Assembly: GCF_050436995.1 (NCBI RefSeq)
Contig: NC_134758.1
Span: forward strand, 10,106,001-10,170,000
Direction: 5' to 3'
From: Anticarsia gemmatalis
Taxonomy: Eukaryota > Arthropoda > Insecta > Lepidoptera > Erebidae
Length of the DNA: 64,000 bases
The notes under the pieces were generated by a model, which saw only the letters and a program-made list of their open reading frames with translations, ran no database searches and was not told where the DNA came from. Shown here piece by piece: positions 25,898 through 38,660 of this stretch. The stretch's first letter is position 1; the number at the start of each line of letters is the position of its first letter. A program made the position numbers and the translations under genes.

Positions 25898-26379
25898 TGT
25901 TACTGTAAAAGCCCGAACTGTGGTAAATCCTAAGATTTTCCGGCAAAACCTAAGATTTACCAACTCTCAATGGTAAAAGTCCGAACAAGCCAGAGTTTAA
26001 AAACTATGTTACGATATATAAAAAAATCCACCTTCATAACTATGTTTATAACTATTTCACAGTATAATTATATACCGTGACATAGTTATAAAGAAGGAGT
26101 TTTGGGCAAAGCGACATGGGTAGGTTAGGTTAGAAGGCTAAGGTGGGAGCGAGCGAAGCGAAGCTCCCACCTTAGCCTTCGTGGTTATTTTTTTTTAACC
26201 ACCCAGAAGGAGGAGCCCCGCGAAGCGGGGCTCCGGCGACATCTCGACATCATCAAGTGAATATAGGTAAAAGTTCGAAATAAAAGAATTGTTCGGACTT
26301 TTACCATTGCGAGTTGGTAAATCTTAGGTTATACCGGAAAATCTTAGGATTTACCACCGTTCGGGCTTTTACAGTAACA
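25898..26379. mobile_element. 482-bp inverted-repeat element with three central hairpins
   Basis: Terminal inverted repeats of 91 bp (25898-25988 and 26289-26379) beginning TGTTACTGTAAAAGCCCGAA differ at four positions. TATATA flanks both ends (a 6-bp or a TA duplication; ambiguous). The centre holds three stacked hairpins: an 18-bp stem (26133-26150 with 26163-26180), GTGGTTA/TAACCAC (26181-26202) and a 10-bp GC stem with GAA loop (26212-26234). No transposase. Superfamily not assigned. Confidence 0.8.
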
Positions 26380-28239
26380 TATATACTATTTATCGCTCCC
26401 GGTAAATCATATTTTTCTCTTTCAAGATAATCTTCAAAATATTATTGTAAAACTATACTACCTTTTTCATAAATAGTAAGCTCCATCTCACTTTTTTAAA
26501 TAAACACGTAAGTAGTCATTCCCACACTATCCCAACACCTTCAAGACAACAAAATGCAAATAATTTTCACTAACGATTATAATCTATGCAAATGATTAAA
26601 ACCTAATCATAAAACCATTTCCTGTGCTATACCGAGTAAAATAAAAAAAAACAATTCATATTTTTAAATAAAGAAGAATGACATTCTCGTTTCAAACAAA
26701 ACTCGTTCGGTGGGAACGGTCGCAATGACATACTATTTTTATTTTAAAAAAGTACATTGTCTATATTTTAATTTGTGATAATTTGCATACGGTGCGAGAT
26801 GTGAATAATTTCTAATGAAATGTATGAATAAATTATAAATGAGGACAATGTCTTCAAGGTGCAGGGGAAGAGGAAGCTGTAATTAAAATACGGGAGACGA
26901 TAGGGTTGGCTGCTTAAAAAAACTATTTTGAGCATCTTGTTTTGAAACTTAAGATTTTTGCAACTGTAGTTGAGACAAATCTGGTTGTTAATATCAAAGA
27001 ATAATGCTAAAAAACATATAATAAAAGAATACTATAACTTACTTTAGGTGTCTCTATTTTGTTTGCTTCATTTAAATAATTTATTTGTATAATTAGTTTT
27101 GCTTGGTGAGAAATTTTCATTACAGCCCCCATTTCACATTACATCAAATTGAGCATCTTCGAAACACAAAAATTTAATAATTAAATGATTTAGGTCTTAG
27201 GTAGACCGTTTTAACATCACAACCTCAATTAAAATATGCAAACCGAAAATTTCGCATGACTATAATTAAATCGCACAAACCAATGCAATTATTATTTCGA
27301 GAACAAAATAACCCAACCCTATATTTATAAGCGTAACACTTCACTAGTTTACATCTCACTCGACCCTTTCTGATGATAATGAAAACCTGTTCCTTCATAT
27401 AAAATCTTTTTTTTTTTGTTTTAACCTACCTTTTGAACCCCGCGAAATTGTCAACGCACGGTATTGTTACTCCACTACTCATAAACAATAAACCCAAGGG
27501 GTTACTAAAACAGATGTCGAATAGTTACATTGTCTTAATAAAATAAAGGTGAAATATTCAAATTTATTTTTATTAAAATTAGTTTTTTTTTTCAGTTACA
27601 TCGTTTTGCATGTGGGAATGGCTGACCCTCCGTTAATTCTTTGTTTGAAATCTTTTGTTTTTTTTTTTAGAACTGGCAGTTATTTTTGTTTTATGGCGGG
27701 ATTGGTTATGGTTTACGCATGGAGGTTGGTTATCTGTTTTATTCGAAGTCAGATAATTTGTAGAACTAGACAATATTATATTTTTGTTTTGAATACCTAT
27801 AAAGTTCGATTTTATGCTATTCGTTCGATGGCTTACGTGATTAATCGCAAAATATTGTTTTCCGAGATATTGTTAATAATATACGACATGACTATTTATT
27901 TTACCGCCATTGTAATTTAAATATTCTACAAAGCGATAAACATATTATTAACACATGTTTCAAAAACGACCGCTTAATTAGTTTTACGGAAATATAACTT
28001 TTATTGGTATTACCATTTTAACAAATTAGTGTAATTATCATAATTTTATTAATAATTTATTACAATTATTAACGAATTAACATATCTTATTAATATGCGT
28101 AGAAACTTCGATAACATTAGTTTTTATTGAGCATGTACAAATGACCTTTAACTGACTTTAAAGGTGGTGACTTGAAAATAAAACTCTTAGGCTTAATTAA
28201 GGCCCATACAGGACATCACGACTGTCATACCCGAAAAAG
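26380..28239. other. Gene-free stretch
   Basis: No repeat named. A 123-codon open frame at 27549-27920 is T-rich and hydrophobic by composition, has no family signature and begins within a T run. I do not accept it as a gene. Confidence 0.5.
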
Positions 28240-28400
28240 CAAGCAGAAATGTTTAAAATACACCCAAGTTTCGCCATTTCCTATTTTAGTCCAGTATATT
28301 AAGGGGTGGATGGGTCAATTGCCAACATCTATACGTGGCCCGTTACCGAACACTGAGCTACTGAGAAGTATTCTTTTATATAAATTAGCAAAGACCAATA
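28240..28400 (-). mobile_element. T2 SINE 3' part
   Basis: Plus strand ACACCCAAGTTTCGCCATTT, CAATTGCCAACATCTATACG and TTAGCAAAGACCAATAACTA; no head. Confidence 0.55.
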
Positions 28401-28436
28401 ACTACTCGATTGTTGTCACTTTAGATAACAATCGTT

Positions 28437-28515
28437 ATGCCATGTCATAAGCCTTCGGACGGCTTAAACACCTTTGTCATTAGGTTAACCACTAACCATA
28501 CGATAAAAATATTCA
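28437..28515 (+). repeat. Dispersed repeat R3
   Basis: AAGCCTTCGGACGGCTTAAA then TAGGTTAACCACTAACCATA; shared with 49147-49222. Confidence 0.55.
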
Positions 28516-28604
28516 CGTTTAAATTTACCTATCCACTAAGCCTAACGCCATGCAAATCAACCAGATACTATACCTATTTTTTTTTAAAGTTGATTTTCTC
28601 AACT

Positions 28605-28743
28605 CATCATCAGCCTAGTCTTTCTTTTAACTATATTGGAGTCGGCTTCCAGTCTCACCAGATACAGCTGAACAGCTACTGCATGTCTACTATTAACGAC
28701 TGTCAAAGACCTTTGAAAATGACAGCCGGTACTCACAATTTAA
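28605..28743 (-). mobile_element. 5S-SINE copy interrupted by a MITE
   Basis: Tail and body on the minus strand; the sequence continues after the inserted element as CGTGCCTTCC (29266-29290). A deletion of about 100 bases also lies around 28680 relative to other copies. Confidence 0.75.
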
Positions 28744-29262
28744 GGGTGCGTCCACATCTGGCGAATGTGCCGCGAATGTGCAGCTCGCGAGCCGTTTGCG
28801 AGCTGCGCGCGTACAATTTTGTTCGAGCGCCGCTCCTGCGCCGCCCGCGCGCAGTTCACGCGCAACCTAAGCGCCGTACGCGATCAGCGCGCGGGCGGCG
28901 CGCTAGCGGCTCGCGTCTTCCTTCCACCCGCGTCTCAATCCCCGCACCCCTAACTTACCCGCCAACGCCGTTGTCTCTTTTTTTTCCTTTTTATCAGTAA
29001 TATAATAGCTAATGATGCAGCAATTATATTAAAAGCACTAGTGTCGTCCGACATCTTCGAAAGTACTGAGCCAGTAAATGGAACTGTAAGCGCGAGGATT
29101 GAGTACGCGCAGATCGCGCGCCGCGCGCACGCCTTTATACGAGCCTTGTATGAGTTGCGCTAAAGAGGCGCACCAAACTATTGCCGTGACTGCACGCGCG
29201 CAGCTCGCAAACGGCTTGCGAGCTGCACATTCGCGGCACGTTCGCCAGATGTGGACGCACCC
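28744..29262. mobile_element. PIF/Harbinger-like MITE, 519 bp, nested in a 5S-SINE
   Basis: Terminal inverted repeats of about 69 bp starting GGGTGCGTCCACATCTGGCG differ at about two positions. The flanking TAA (28741-28743 and 29263-29265) is present once in uninterrupted SINE copies, giving a 3-bp TAA duplication, the target type of PIF/Harbinger. The interior is strikingly GC- and CpG-rich at both ends and encodes no recognisable transposase. The open frames there are by-products of the GC-rich arms. Confidence 0.8.
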
Positions 29263-30540
29263 TAACGTGCCTTCCAAAACACATAGAATGATTTTCTTAA
29301 CTACTGAACAAAATAAAAATATGTTCAATAAGGTCTGTTTTTGTTTGTAGACATAGTAAATGAATGTAAATACATAATCTGTATGTATTAGAAGGCGGCT
29401 GTGTGCTAACAAATCTAATAACGGTAACAAGCGAGGGGGGAGTGCATCTGATTTGCTAAAAAATACCCATCATATTGGGGCGTCCGCGTTCCGTACAATC
29501 GAAAAGAAAATTTACGTACTTCTAAAAAAATGTGAAATTCTGGACTATGCTTTTAAATATTAATGATTTCGGGTTTGCAAAACTGTGAGATATTAATACT
29601 TGGGCAAGTTTATCGTGGATGTTGCTTAGAATTGCATATTTTATATTAAAACATATATTTGAATAGTTTTTGAACGACTTAAATCACGTACCTATTTTAG
29701 TATTAGCGAAACTTACTATTTACAAGTTAAGCGTTTCCTACATACGCAAATTGAAGATCCAATTTGTGTACATTCATTGTTAAATAAGAAAAAGGTATAA
29801 AGGGTCAATATGGCCTCTAGCGGCTTAATAAAAAGAATTAGGACATTACGTCTTTATTCTAATAGCAAAACGAAGACCACAATACACATGAACGAAATTA
29901 AAATGCAGTTTTTACACTAAGGACTGGCCACAGAACGTACCAGCATATAAGTTTTTTTTTTAAATAACTGAAAATAGCTTTTCTCCTCGCCTGTACCAAT
30001 ACCCCGATAGACAGTCAAGTTCATTTTCTTCAAAAAAAGCGCGGCCTCTTTGAAATCCCATACACTTATGTATTCCTTATTTTAGGGGAGGTTTTTTACT
30101 CATCAACCGAATATCGAATTTGAATGTAAAATATCTATTTACGAGAATATAGGGTGGGTGGGTAAATAGTAAGGTGGATTTGGCTTTGAGGCAAACGTGC
30201 CTACTTTCTTTTTAGTAATGGTTTGAGGGTTATTTTTAGATAAAATAAAAATTAAAATTATTGAGGCAGTACAATTTTCCACCCACGCAGACTGTTTGAT
30301 CTTCAAACGTAAGCGATTTTCGGTATCAAATAAAGCAGGCACTTTTTGATTTTCTATAACTAGAATAATAATTATGACATGTGTATGTATGGTCAATCAT
30401 AAACAATAACTCAAAGATTTTATTCGTAAAGAATATTGCATGACTTCAATAAATTGGAAGTTCTTAAATAAGTATGAATGTAGAGCGGTGCATAAAATTA
30501 ATTGGAAAATATTGTTCTTGCGAAATCAAATGAAAAAATA

Positions 30541-30745
30541 GACCTTCAGTTAGACTGGTTCTCAGACTTTCAAGCTTCTGACTACTGCTTACGACTGCCA
30601 AAGATCTTTAAAAATGACAGCCGGGGTTCACAATTTAATGTGCCTTCCGAAACACGAAGGAACTCGTTATGTATAAGATGGATCACCCATCCTCAGAACA
30701 ACCTCGACAAGCCTAGCGTAAGAATACAGATAAAAACACTCGTCG
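30541..30745 (-). mobile_element. 5S-SINE copy, 3' end missing
   Basis: Minus strand carries GAGGATGGGTGATCC (C box) and the body through CCAGTCTAAC-equivalent sequence; the tail half is absent. Confidence 0.75.
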
Positions 30746-31023
30746 GCTCACTAGCATAGTTCAAGATTAATATATTTCATAGTTCTTCTTGAATCAGTCC
30801 TCTTAAGCTATAAAAAAACATAATATAGGTATCTTTAATTTTATAAGACCTAGGTATAAAAAATGTCTGTACGTTTTAAGACTATGTTAAAAATCTAAAT
30901 CAAATCAATCATTTACTTAGGTTAAATGCTGAAACGTATGACAGTCTATGATACAGGAAGGTAGGACCAATGAGAAGAGCTGGCATGAAACTCCTGGCTA
31001 CTCTTTTAAATCGTCAGATGGTT

Positions 31024-31092
31024 AGCAAACATCATCAATGATTTATACCAAACAATATTTATGTTTGGTATAAATCATTGATGATGTTTGCT
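31024..31092. repeat. Perfect hairpin: 31-bp stem, 7-nt loop
   Basis: The arm starting AGCAAACATCATCAATGATT (31024-31054) is the exact reverse complement of 31062-31092; the loop is ATATTTA. No mismatch, no flanking duplication, and no similar copy seen in the window. It could be a recent template-switch inversion or a hairpin RNA source. Confidence 0.9.
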
Positions 31093-31412
31093 GCTACTGT
31101 GTCAACCATAATAATATATCAATTAAGCGCTTTAGTACATCATGTTAACTAATCACGCTTTCAATCACGCACAACGAGGTTCAATTTTTATTCAAATCAC
31201 ATTACATTAAGCCGGGAGCACAATTTAAGTTGCTATCGATTTTTCTAAACAACCATGTTGGTTAGGGTCTCATAGCGGGGGTGATTCGAGGGTGATGGGG
31301 TGATGCCCTCACATGTACCATAGTTTATGTAAAATTTATGTGCTATGCTTATTTGTGGACTTTTTTTACGTCGCTAAGTAATAATTGGTTAGCAAATATT
31401 GTTGTTGAGTGC

Positions 31413-31500
31413 GCTGTGGCGCTATCGGTAGAATATCCGACTGGTCTCAGGTTTGATGCACGATTGGGGTAAAGTACTAGTTATTAGTATTTTCAAATTT
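31413..31500 (+). mobile_element. T2 SINE head fragment
   Basis: CGCTGTGGCGCTATCGGTAG then AATATCCGACTGGTCTCAGG; the B box is decayed. Confidence 0.6.
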
Positions 31501-31545
31501 ACATTTTAACATGTCTTAATAGCAGCCTGTAGTTTAGAGATGTAG

Positions 31546-31866
31546 AGGAGCTCGTGGCTTAATTAATAAAAGCCGCGATATCGATCTCTGAGGTTAAGTT
31601 ACGCTTGCTGAAGTGGTTTTGTGGATGAGTGACCATCTTATACATATCGAGTTCCTCCGTGTTCTGAAAGGCACCTTAAATTGTAGTTCCTGACATTTTC
31701 AAAAATTTTTTTACAGTCGTTAACAGAAGTCAGAAGCTTGAAACTCTGAAAACTAGTCTCACCTAAGGGTATCGTGTTATAAACCAGATAACTGGGTTGT
31801 GGAGGTCCGATAGGCAGTCGATCCATGTAAAATACTGGTATTCAGCTGCATCCGGTGAGACTTAAC
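31546..31866 (+). mobile_element. 5S-SINE copy with 5S-like head
   Basis: Starts GAGCTCGTGGCTTAATT; GTTAAGT (31593) and GGATGAGTGACC (31623) are 30 bases apart. Body is complete to GCATCCGGTGAGACT, then the tail is lost. Confidence 0.8.
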
Positions 31867-34800
31867 AACAAAAATGTAATCATAACTTCTAAACTCTCGC
31901 GTTGCATTTTAAGGTAAAATGCGTGTTCGCGTTAATTCCCGTATTCTATTATACATTAAACAAAAATGTACCAAAAAACTCTAAATTACTGGTCTCTAAG
32001 TACCCGTTTCCGAATATAATTTTCCTTCACACTTTAAATCTATTCCCTTATATTTACCAAGTGTCGTCTCAAGATAATCGCGAGAGGAACAGTGAGAGTT
32101 ATTGTTTGCGATTGTTTTTAATGGGATTTCTTTACAAAAGATCTCGCCACTTTCGTTTTCTTTTCCTTTAAGCTGGTATCTTTAATTGTCTAAGTTGGTC
32201 CCTTGTTGGTACTTGCCTTTATGATATAGGAACTTAGTTTTCGACTTTTTATATGGTTTGTTTAGAAACAGTTTTGGGACAAAAATGTCGCTTAACGGTA
32301 GGTGTTATACTTGTTTCAAAGCTGTTAGCAAAATTTCCAGAAATAAAACATAACTTAACTCATGTACATTATATACAATATTATATTTTAAGCTTTTCGA
32401 TATCAAAGTCTACCTAAATGAATCTTTGAACTACTCTCGTATGGTCATTTGCTTCCAAACTAAGTAAAGCTTGTACTATAATAACCAGACAACTGATAAA
32501 TACACTAATATAATTAGTGTGTAAATGACTAATACCAATGTGTTATAACATGTATTCAAAATAGTATCTAAAGTTTTCGCAAATTTAAAGCATAAAGAAA
32601 TTTAATTATACTCAGTCATATTCTAGCAGTTCTACTTTTCGCTATTTCAGACAAGGCACGATACTTTCTAAACTTGAGTTATATTTACTAAGTTATTTTC
32701 CACTATTTTTATTTTAACAAAATTAAATCGTTCAAAATGCGAAATATTCCGACAGATAGTTAAAGTAAATAAGTTTTCTTCGTTTAATAGGTATATGAAA
32801 GAAAATTCTTATAATAATATGGGGTCTATAATTTGTCGAATAGGGCATTGAGTATTATTTGCATTTATTATTGAAGCTTTGAGGAAAAAAGAAATAATTA
32901 AAGAGAAGGTCGCGTGCCAAAATCTCCCCGATTGAATGGTAACGTCAGCAAAACATTGACAACAAAGAAAATTCAAGTTTTTAAACTATCGCGGTTTCTA
33001 CACATCTATACTAATATTATAAAATTGAAGAGTTTGTTTGTTTGGTTAAGGGTTTATTTCAATGTATAGCCTATTTTTTTTAGGAAGAACAGAGTAGGTG
33101 GTTTCTTTATTGGTTTAATATTATAACAGCAGCTCTTGCCAGCCGTGATTTCAAATCATCGCTATGAAAAACATTTTTTGTCTAAATAGTCAAAAATTTA
33201 GTTCTGTAAGTCGAAATTCACAAGATTGTTAAAATCTAGGTATACATTTTTGACTTATTTGATGAAGACGAAAATAAGTATATTAATAACTTCTGGAGCA
33301 CATTAGTCAGATACGAAAAGGGGTCAAATACAGGCTTAGTCGAATTCATCAAAATAATTAATTTTCCCTCAAAATATGCTTAACAACTTGCCGACTCTAC
33401 AATATTTAAGACGAAAATTATTTGCCTAAACACTCACTCCGGAGGCCCCAAAATGAGCATTTCTTTTTCGCAATTTGCTATTGCAATTATGGAAATCAAA
33501 TAGGGGGTGCCATTTGCCGTCTTACCATTTAATTTTGGAGATAGGTAACCTTATATAAACGTAGATATTTGTATATAAGAACCGAGATTTTGACAAGATT
33601 ATTACTGTTGATGTGAGTTTGTTAATGAGAAAAATATTATGTAATTTAAATTATTTTTTAGGTGTTTATATAACACCCTACATTTAGGTTTTGTAGTCTC
33701 TGCCTACTCCTGTGAAAGAAGTCGTGATTTTATGTATGTAAGTATGGGTTCGACGTTTGTTACTCTTTTAAGTAACTTATAGTTCTTATAACTATAAGCT
33801 TTCAGTGTGTTTGATGAAAGAGTGACGATTTTGGACGCGAAATCTTTACAAGCGGGCTTACGGGCAAAAGCTAGTATTACATAGTTTAACAGATAATAGA
33901 ATATACTGACGTATAGTATTGTAATTTATTTACACGGCATAAGATAAGCACGAGAAGAATGAATAACAATAATTGAATATTACCATAAAGAAACACCATT
34001 TCTGTTTGATACAAACAAAACATTCACAAGTTTTTGTCATATATTGCGATGCGATTTTGTTTCTGGATTTATTTCAACTATATTATATTCTATACAGAAG
34101 GAATCACAACTAATGGAGTACAAAATAGAAGCAAAATTAAATAAAACCTTTCAATAAAACATAGAAGTCTTGTTAAAGTATATAACCGACCAAAAAATAT
34201 TCGCTCCAACAATTTCAATTCCGCAGATATCTTACTTAAGGGGAGACTTATTTTTACCCCTAAGTATACGGCCCCTTACGCTCGCGTGCTCTTTCCGAAC
34301 TTCAAAGGGGGTTGTTACCCCCCCTTGTTAACAAACTTCCACCTATCTGCATTTTTATTTAAGTTTCGACAAAAATTTTCCACCCCTAAATTCAATTTTT
34401 TTTCCCACTCCCATTTCGTAGGGAAATTAATTAGGGAACACGTCGCTTCGATAAGTCTGCACGATTTTCAAGATTAGTGATTTTATATTGCGGTGTTTTC
34501 GGGGTGTTTTATATTGATTGAGGGATGGTAGATTGAGTATGACAGACGATATACTACGGGTAACTAACGATCTGTCCTATGTTTCCTTACTAAAGCAAGA
34601 ATTGTCTGTACTTTGCTTTCTACAACCCGTGGGGTAGTAATTCGGAACAAAATCAGTTCAAGTCATAATTTTGGCAAGACTGATATTATCTTTGATAAAG
34701 TATTGATAAATGCTATTCAAAATGTGATGTAGTGACAGTTTGTTCCTATTACACACTTAATTTATCATCCGATAGGAAACCATACATGAATATTTCTTTC

Positions 34801-35124
34801 ATTATAAAACGATACTTATGTTTTTTATCCATATTCTGTAGCTAATATAAAACTATAAAAGTCTGTCTGTCTGTTTCACTTTTCCATCTTTGTCATTATC
34901 TATAATAGTTATGATAATATTAACGCGCAAATCGTATTAATGAACATTCGAAAATATAATAAGCAGGTTTATGTCAATTCCTATCTTTCTAACTAATAAT
35001 TATAATAAAGCACAAACATTTTACTACCAAGAAATTATAGTTAAACGATTTGAATATCAAAAATGACCTGAAAACTGACTTAAATAAATACATAGAAATG
35101 CTGTAAATGTTATCCACATATTCA

Positions 35125-35292
35125 TACTAATATTATACATGCGAGCGTCTGTCTGTTATGCTTTTACTACTAAACGGCTGAAACAAAAAAATTGGTAGAG
35201 AGATAGTCCAAGATACTATTATATGATACTTTTTGAAAATACCTATCCATAGTCTTTATAGATAGCGGAGTCGCGCGAGTCAGCTAGATATC
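35125..35292 (+). repeat. LINE-tail-like fragment
   Basis: CATACTAATATTATACATGC, GCGTCTGTCTGTTATGC, GATAGCGGAGTCGCGCGAGT. Similar remnants at 33000-33130, 33690-33880 and 38155-38345 (the last ends TACGTCCGGCGTTGCGGCCG). Confidence 0.5.
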
Positions 35293-38200
35293 AAAATGAC
35301 AGCCGAGTGCCTATAACTTATGATTAAAATTATAGTGTCCATCTTATTAACATGTTTTCGCGTTTAATATTCAATTTAAACTTAATCAATGCCACTGGAA
35401 AGAGGTCGATCAATTTGCAAAGATTTATACTTTATGTTAATTGAAATACTGGATTTTATGTAAATGCTAGCGTAGGCCAAACGTCTCTGTTAATTTTTGA
35501 TGAAAATAGTAGCCAATGTTCCGTTAGATATAATTTATCGCACAGACAAATTATACCAAAAATGATTCACCCGTTTTAACATTAAAGAAAGACAATCAAA
35601 CATACACTCTTCTAATAAAATACTTAGATTTAATATTATATTATTATAAAGGTAGTTAAGGAAGGCAACTTAACAATCACATTTACACAATAGTATTGAC
35701 ATTTACTTTTGGATTAAGTTCGAAAAATATTTTACAACCGCAATATAATACACACTATAGATTGCATAAGATCAATCAATCTAAACGAATGAAATCTTCT
35801 TCTCCCTGTAACATCACAATAAACAACTTCCAATAATTCTATTCTTAACCTACTTCAAAAAAAAGATTATTGATCTATTATATCTTAGCTCGTGCCGATA
35901 ATAAAGACATTCAATACAAATTGAATCGACACCTCTTTTGACAAAATTGATCGCTTTAGCAGGTAAAAAATGCACCCCAGAAAAAAAAAGATTGCGCTTT
36001 TTTTGCTCAAGAAAAAAAAGCTCTTAAGCGTTTTTGTTATTCTAATTTTTTTTGTCACAAAAATCCGACGTGTGAACCGAATTTTAATTATGGGATCCAT
36101 AGACGTGTTTTTTTATTATTTTTTCTAATATTTGCCACTTAACTCTATACGGTAGATGTATTTTGAATTGATGTTTTCTTTTTTATTGTATTTGCTGTTT
36201 TTTCTTTTTTGTTTTTGGATGAAAAACGTGTGAGCTATGAGTAAAATTGAGAAGCGGTTTTTGCGACGGCAATTGCTAAGTAAATGATACTGGCTGGATG
36301 TGTTTTTTTATAATTTTGCCGGCGAAATATATTTGCATTTGTGCATAGACCAGTTTAATCTCTTTGAGAAAGTGTGTTTTACTTGGCTCATTATTATCTA
36401 ACCGGTTTCCTATCCTAATAATCTCATGGGAACATACCAACTATTTAATTATTGCATCTGTTATAAAGACCAGGAATATGTTCATATACGACTCATATCC
36501 TTAATTAGTCTAAAATCCCGTCGTTAGTATAGTATGGTGGAATAACTACTTATCTTCTAAAATATCACTGCATTTACAAGTTACAGAGAAATAAACATAA
36601 CTAAAAATACTTTTTCTAAAATAAGGAACACCTATCGCAACCTTATTAAATACTCTTTTTTGTTGTGCAATGGGGTAAAAAGTAAACAATATTGATCTTC
36701 ATCAATACATTCGAAATCTAATAAACTAACCACTTATCAAAAAGATACTCTCTGGTGTCTCCAAACTTGAAAAATACGAACCAATCTTCCAAAAATTTAC
36801 CAAAAGAAGCCGTAGAAGTAGGCAAACTTAAAAAAAACACGAACGAATCTTCCAAAAAGTCCCTCCATCTTGAAAAACAAAGTTCCATACATCCCTATTC
36901 CTTCAAGTCCCGGGTACGAACACCGCTATGAAACAGGTCCTAGCTAGCGGCAACAAACCAGTTATACAAACTTGAACTTTACTCGTAGGTTATCGGTTAT
37001 AGGGGCCCGTGGGTTTATTTATCAAGTACTTGTTGTTTGGGATGTTAACTTTCAGGTTATATGTAGATCAAGTACGTGGGTAATAAAAAATAGAGCTAGG
37101 TAACTCGGAGTATCGAAAACGGGTTTAAATCGCCTTAAAATTGGTTGCTGATTATCTTTTTTAAATTAAGACTATCTTGGTCAGACATAGAATGGGTATA
37201 CTGTTATCAAAAGTTTAAATACTTAGTAAATGGTCAATGTAGTGGCTTGCAGGATACCTTATAAAAATATTTTTAGCAAAGTAAGCGTGGAGATAATATA
37301 CTCGAATTTCTGTAAACCTAAGAAATGAGTTTTCAAAGTAGGAAAATGTAAATTTTTAGGTTACCAGTCTAATTTATAAACTATAAACTGGATGATTGTG
37401 CCCAAGAAACAATGAAATAAACCTGCTTGTTGCTTATTATTATACTTTCCCGATTAAGCTGTAAGTAAATCTAGTTTTTGAGAATACACAAACCCAAATG
37501 GTTGTTCTTCTCTCTCACTGGTTAATACATTTGGTATGTTTTGAACTTATAATAACCTGTATATCAATCTACAGAACCGTTTTCGACGACTACAAATATA
37601 TTGTTTTTTGCGCAGCGCCGAGTTTAGCGTCAAGCCCGCTAATGCTAGGGGAACGTTTCTTAAAGATCAATGGAACTCGGTCTGTATGGAACCAGTTCTT
37701 ACATAACCGCTGATAACATCTGTGGGATATGTTTGTATGGAATACTGATGGGGAGGTTTAGTTTTGAAGTAAGTACGTAAGGCTGGAAAAGGATGTTGAC
37801 AAGTTTGTGAGAATAATTTAGCCTATGGGTTTTCGACTATCACTATAGTAAAGTTCATGAAAATTGGTTTTATGACTTAGTCTTGAAGGCGTAATTAGAC
37901 AGACTTTGGCATTTTTAATATTAAGCACAGATGGATTACATTTATCAAACAATAGTAAGATGCCTACTTGGAACCGATATAAAAAAATAATTACAACAGT
38001 AATGGCGATTCGAAGCGAAACCTCATGTTTTGTCATAATATGAAGTTGGTAATAATATTGAAGAAACACACTTAAAGAATACCGGTATTCAACGCTACCT
38101 TATGTAAAAAATATTAATTAGTTCTGATCTATTATATTATCATTAAGTTTCTTTTACCCATATCTTCAAACTACTGCACCAATTTTAACAATTCTTTCAC

Positions 38201-38549
38201 AGCAAAAAAAAAAATATCCAAGATACTCCATAGCAATTTTTATCCACATTTTTGCAAACAAATCCGCAGTAATAGGCTAGTCTTTAAACAGAGTATAACA
38301 CAGCTACGTCCGGCGTTGCGGCCGAACTTTACCCGGAGAAACTTCGGCAAAACTTTCGAGCTGCTAATTAATTAAATTGTTTTATTATACTCTTTTACTT
38401 AATTGGAAATTGATTCGTTAGGAATTGTTTGAAAGCTGATTTTCTGAATTTTTTATCGGTATTTTTGACTTTTAAAACTGATAAACATTTTTTACATAAT
38501 ATGACGCGAACCTATTGTCATATACCGGGCTACTGTTGAAGAATATTCT

Positions 38550-38660
38550 TATATTACTTACATATAAATAAAACTTTGTCCGTCCCGGGAATTGCACCCG
38601 AGATCTCTGCACGTCCGTTGCATACACTATTGACTGTACCATAGAGGCAGATATTTTGTG
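38550..38660 (-). mobile_element. T2 SINE head fragment
   Basis: Plus strand TTTGTCCGTCCCGGGAATTG, CACCCGAGATCTCTGC and CATAGAGGCAG. Confidence 0.6.

Noticed and set aside
26122..26134. TAGGTTAGGTTAG, two insect telomere-like units
   Set aside because: Only two units, inside an inverted-repeat element; not a telomeric array.
27549..27920. 123-codon plus-strand open frame rich in Phe, Ile and Leu
   Set aside because: It begins in a T run, its hydrophobicity follows from T-rich DNA, and no domain or splice context supports it.
28765..28953. Arg/Ala/Cys-rich open frames on both strands
   Set aside because: They lie in the GC-rich inverted ends of the MITE at 28744-29262; the same peptide appears from the opposite arm on the other strand.
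30502..30759. 85-codon open frame, similar peptides also at 19381-19575, 31638-31826 and 53979-54194
   Set aside because: All fall in 5S-SINE copies, which are not protein-coding.
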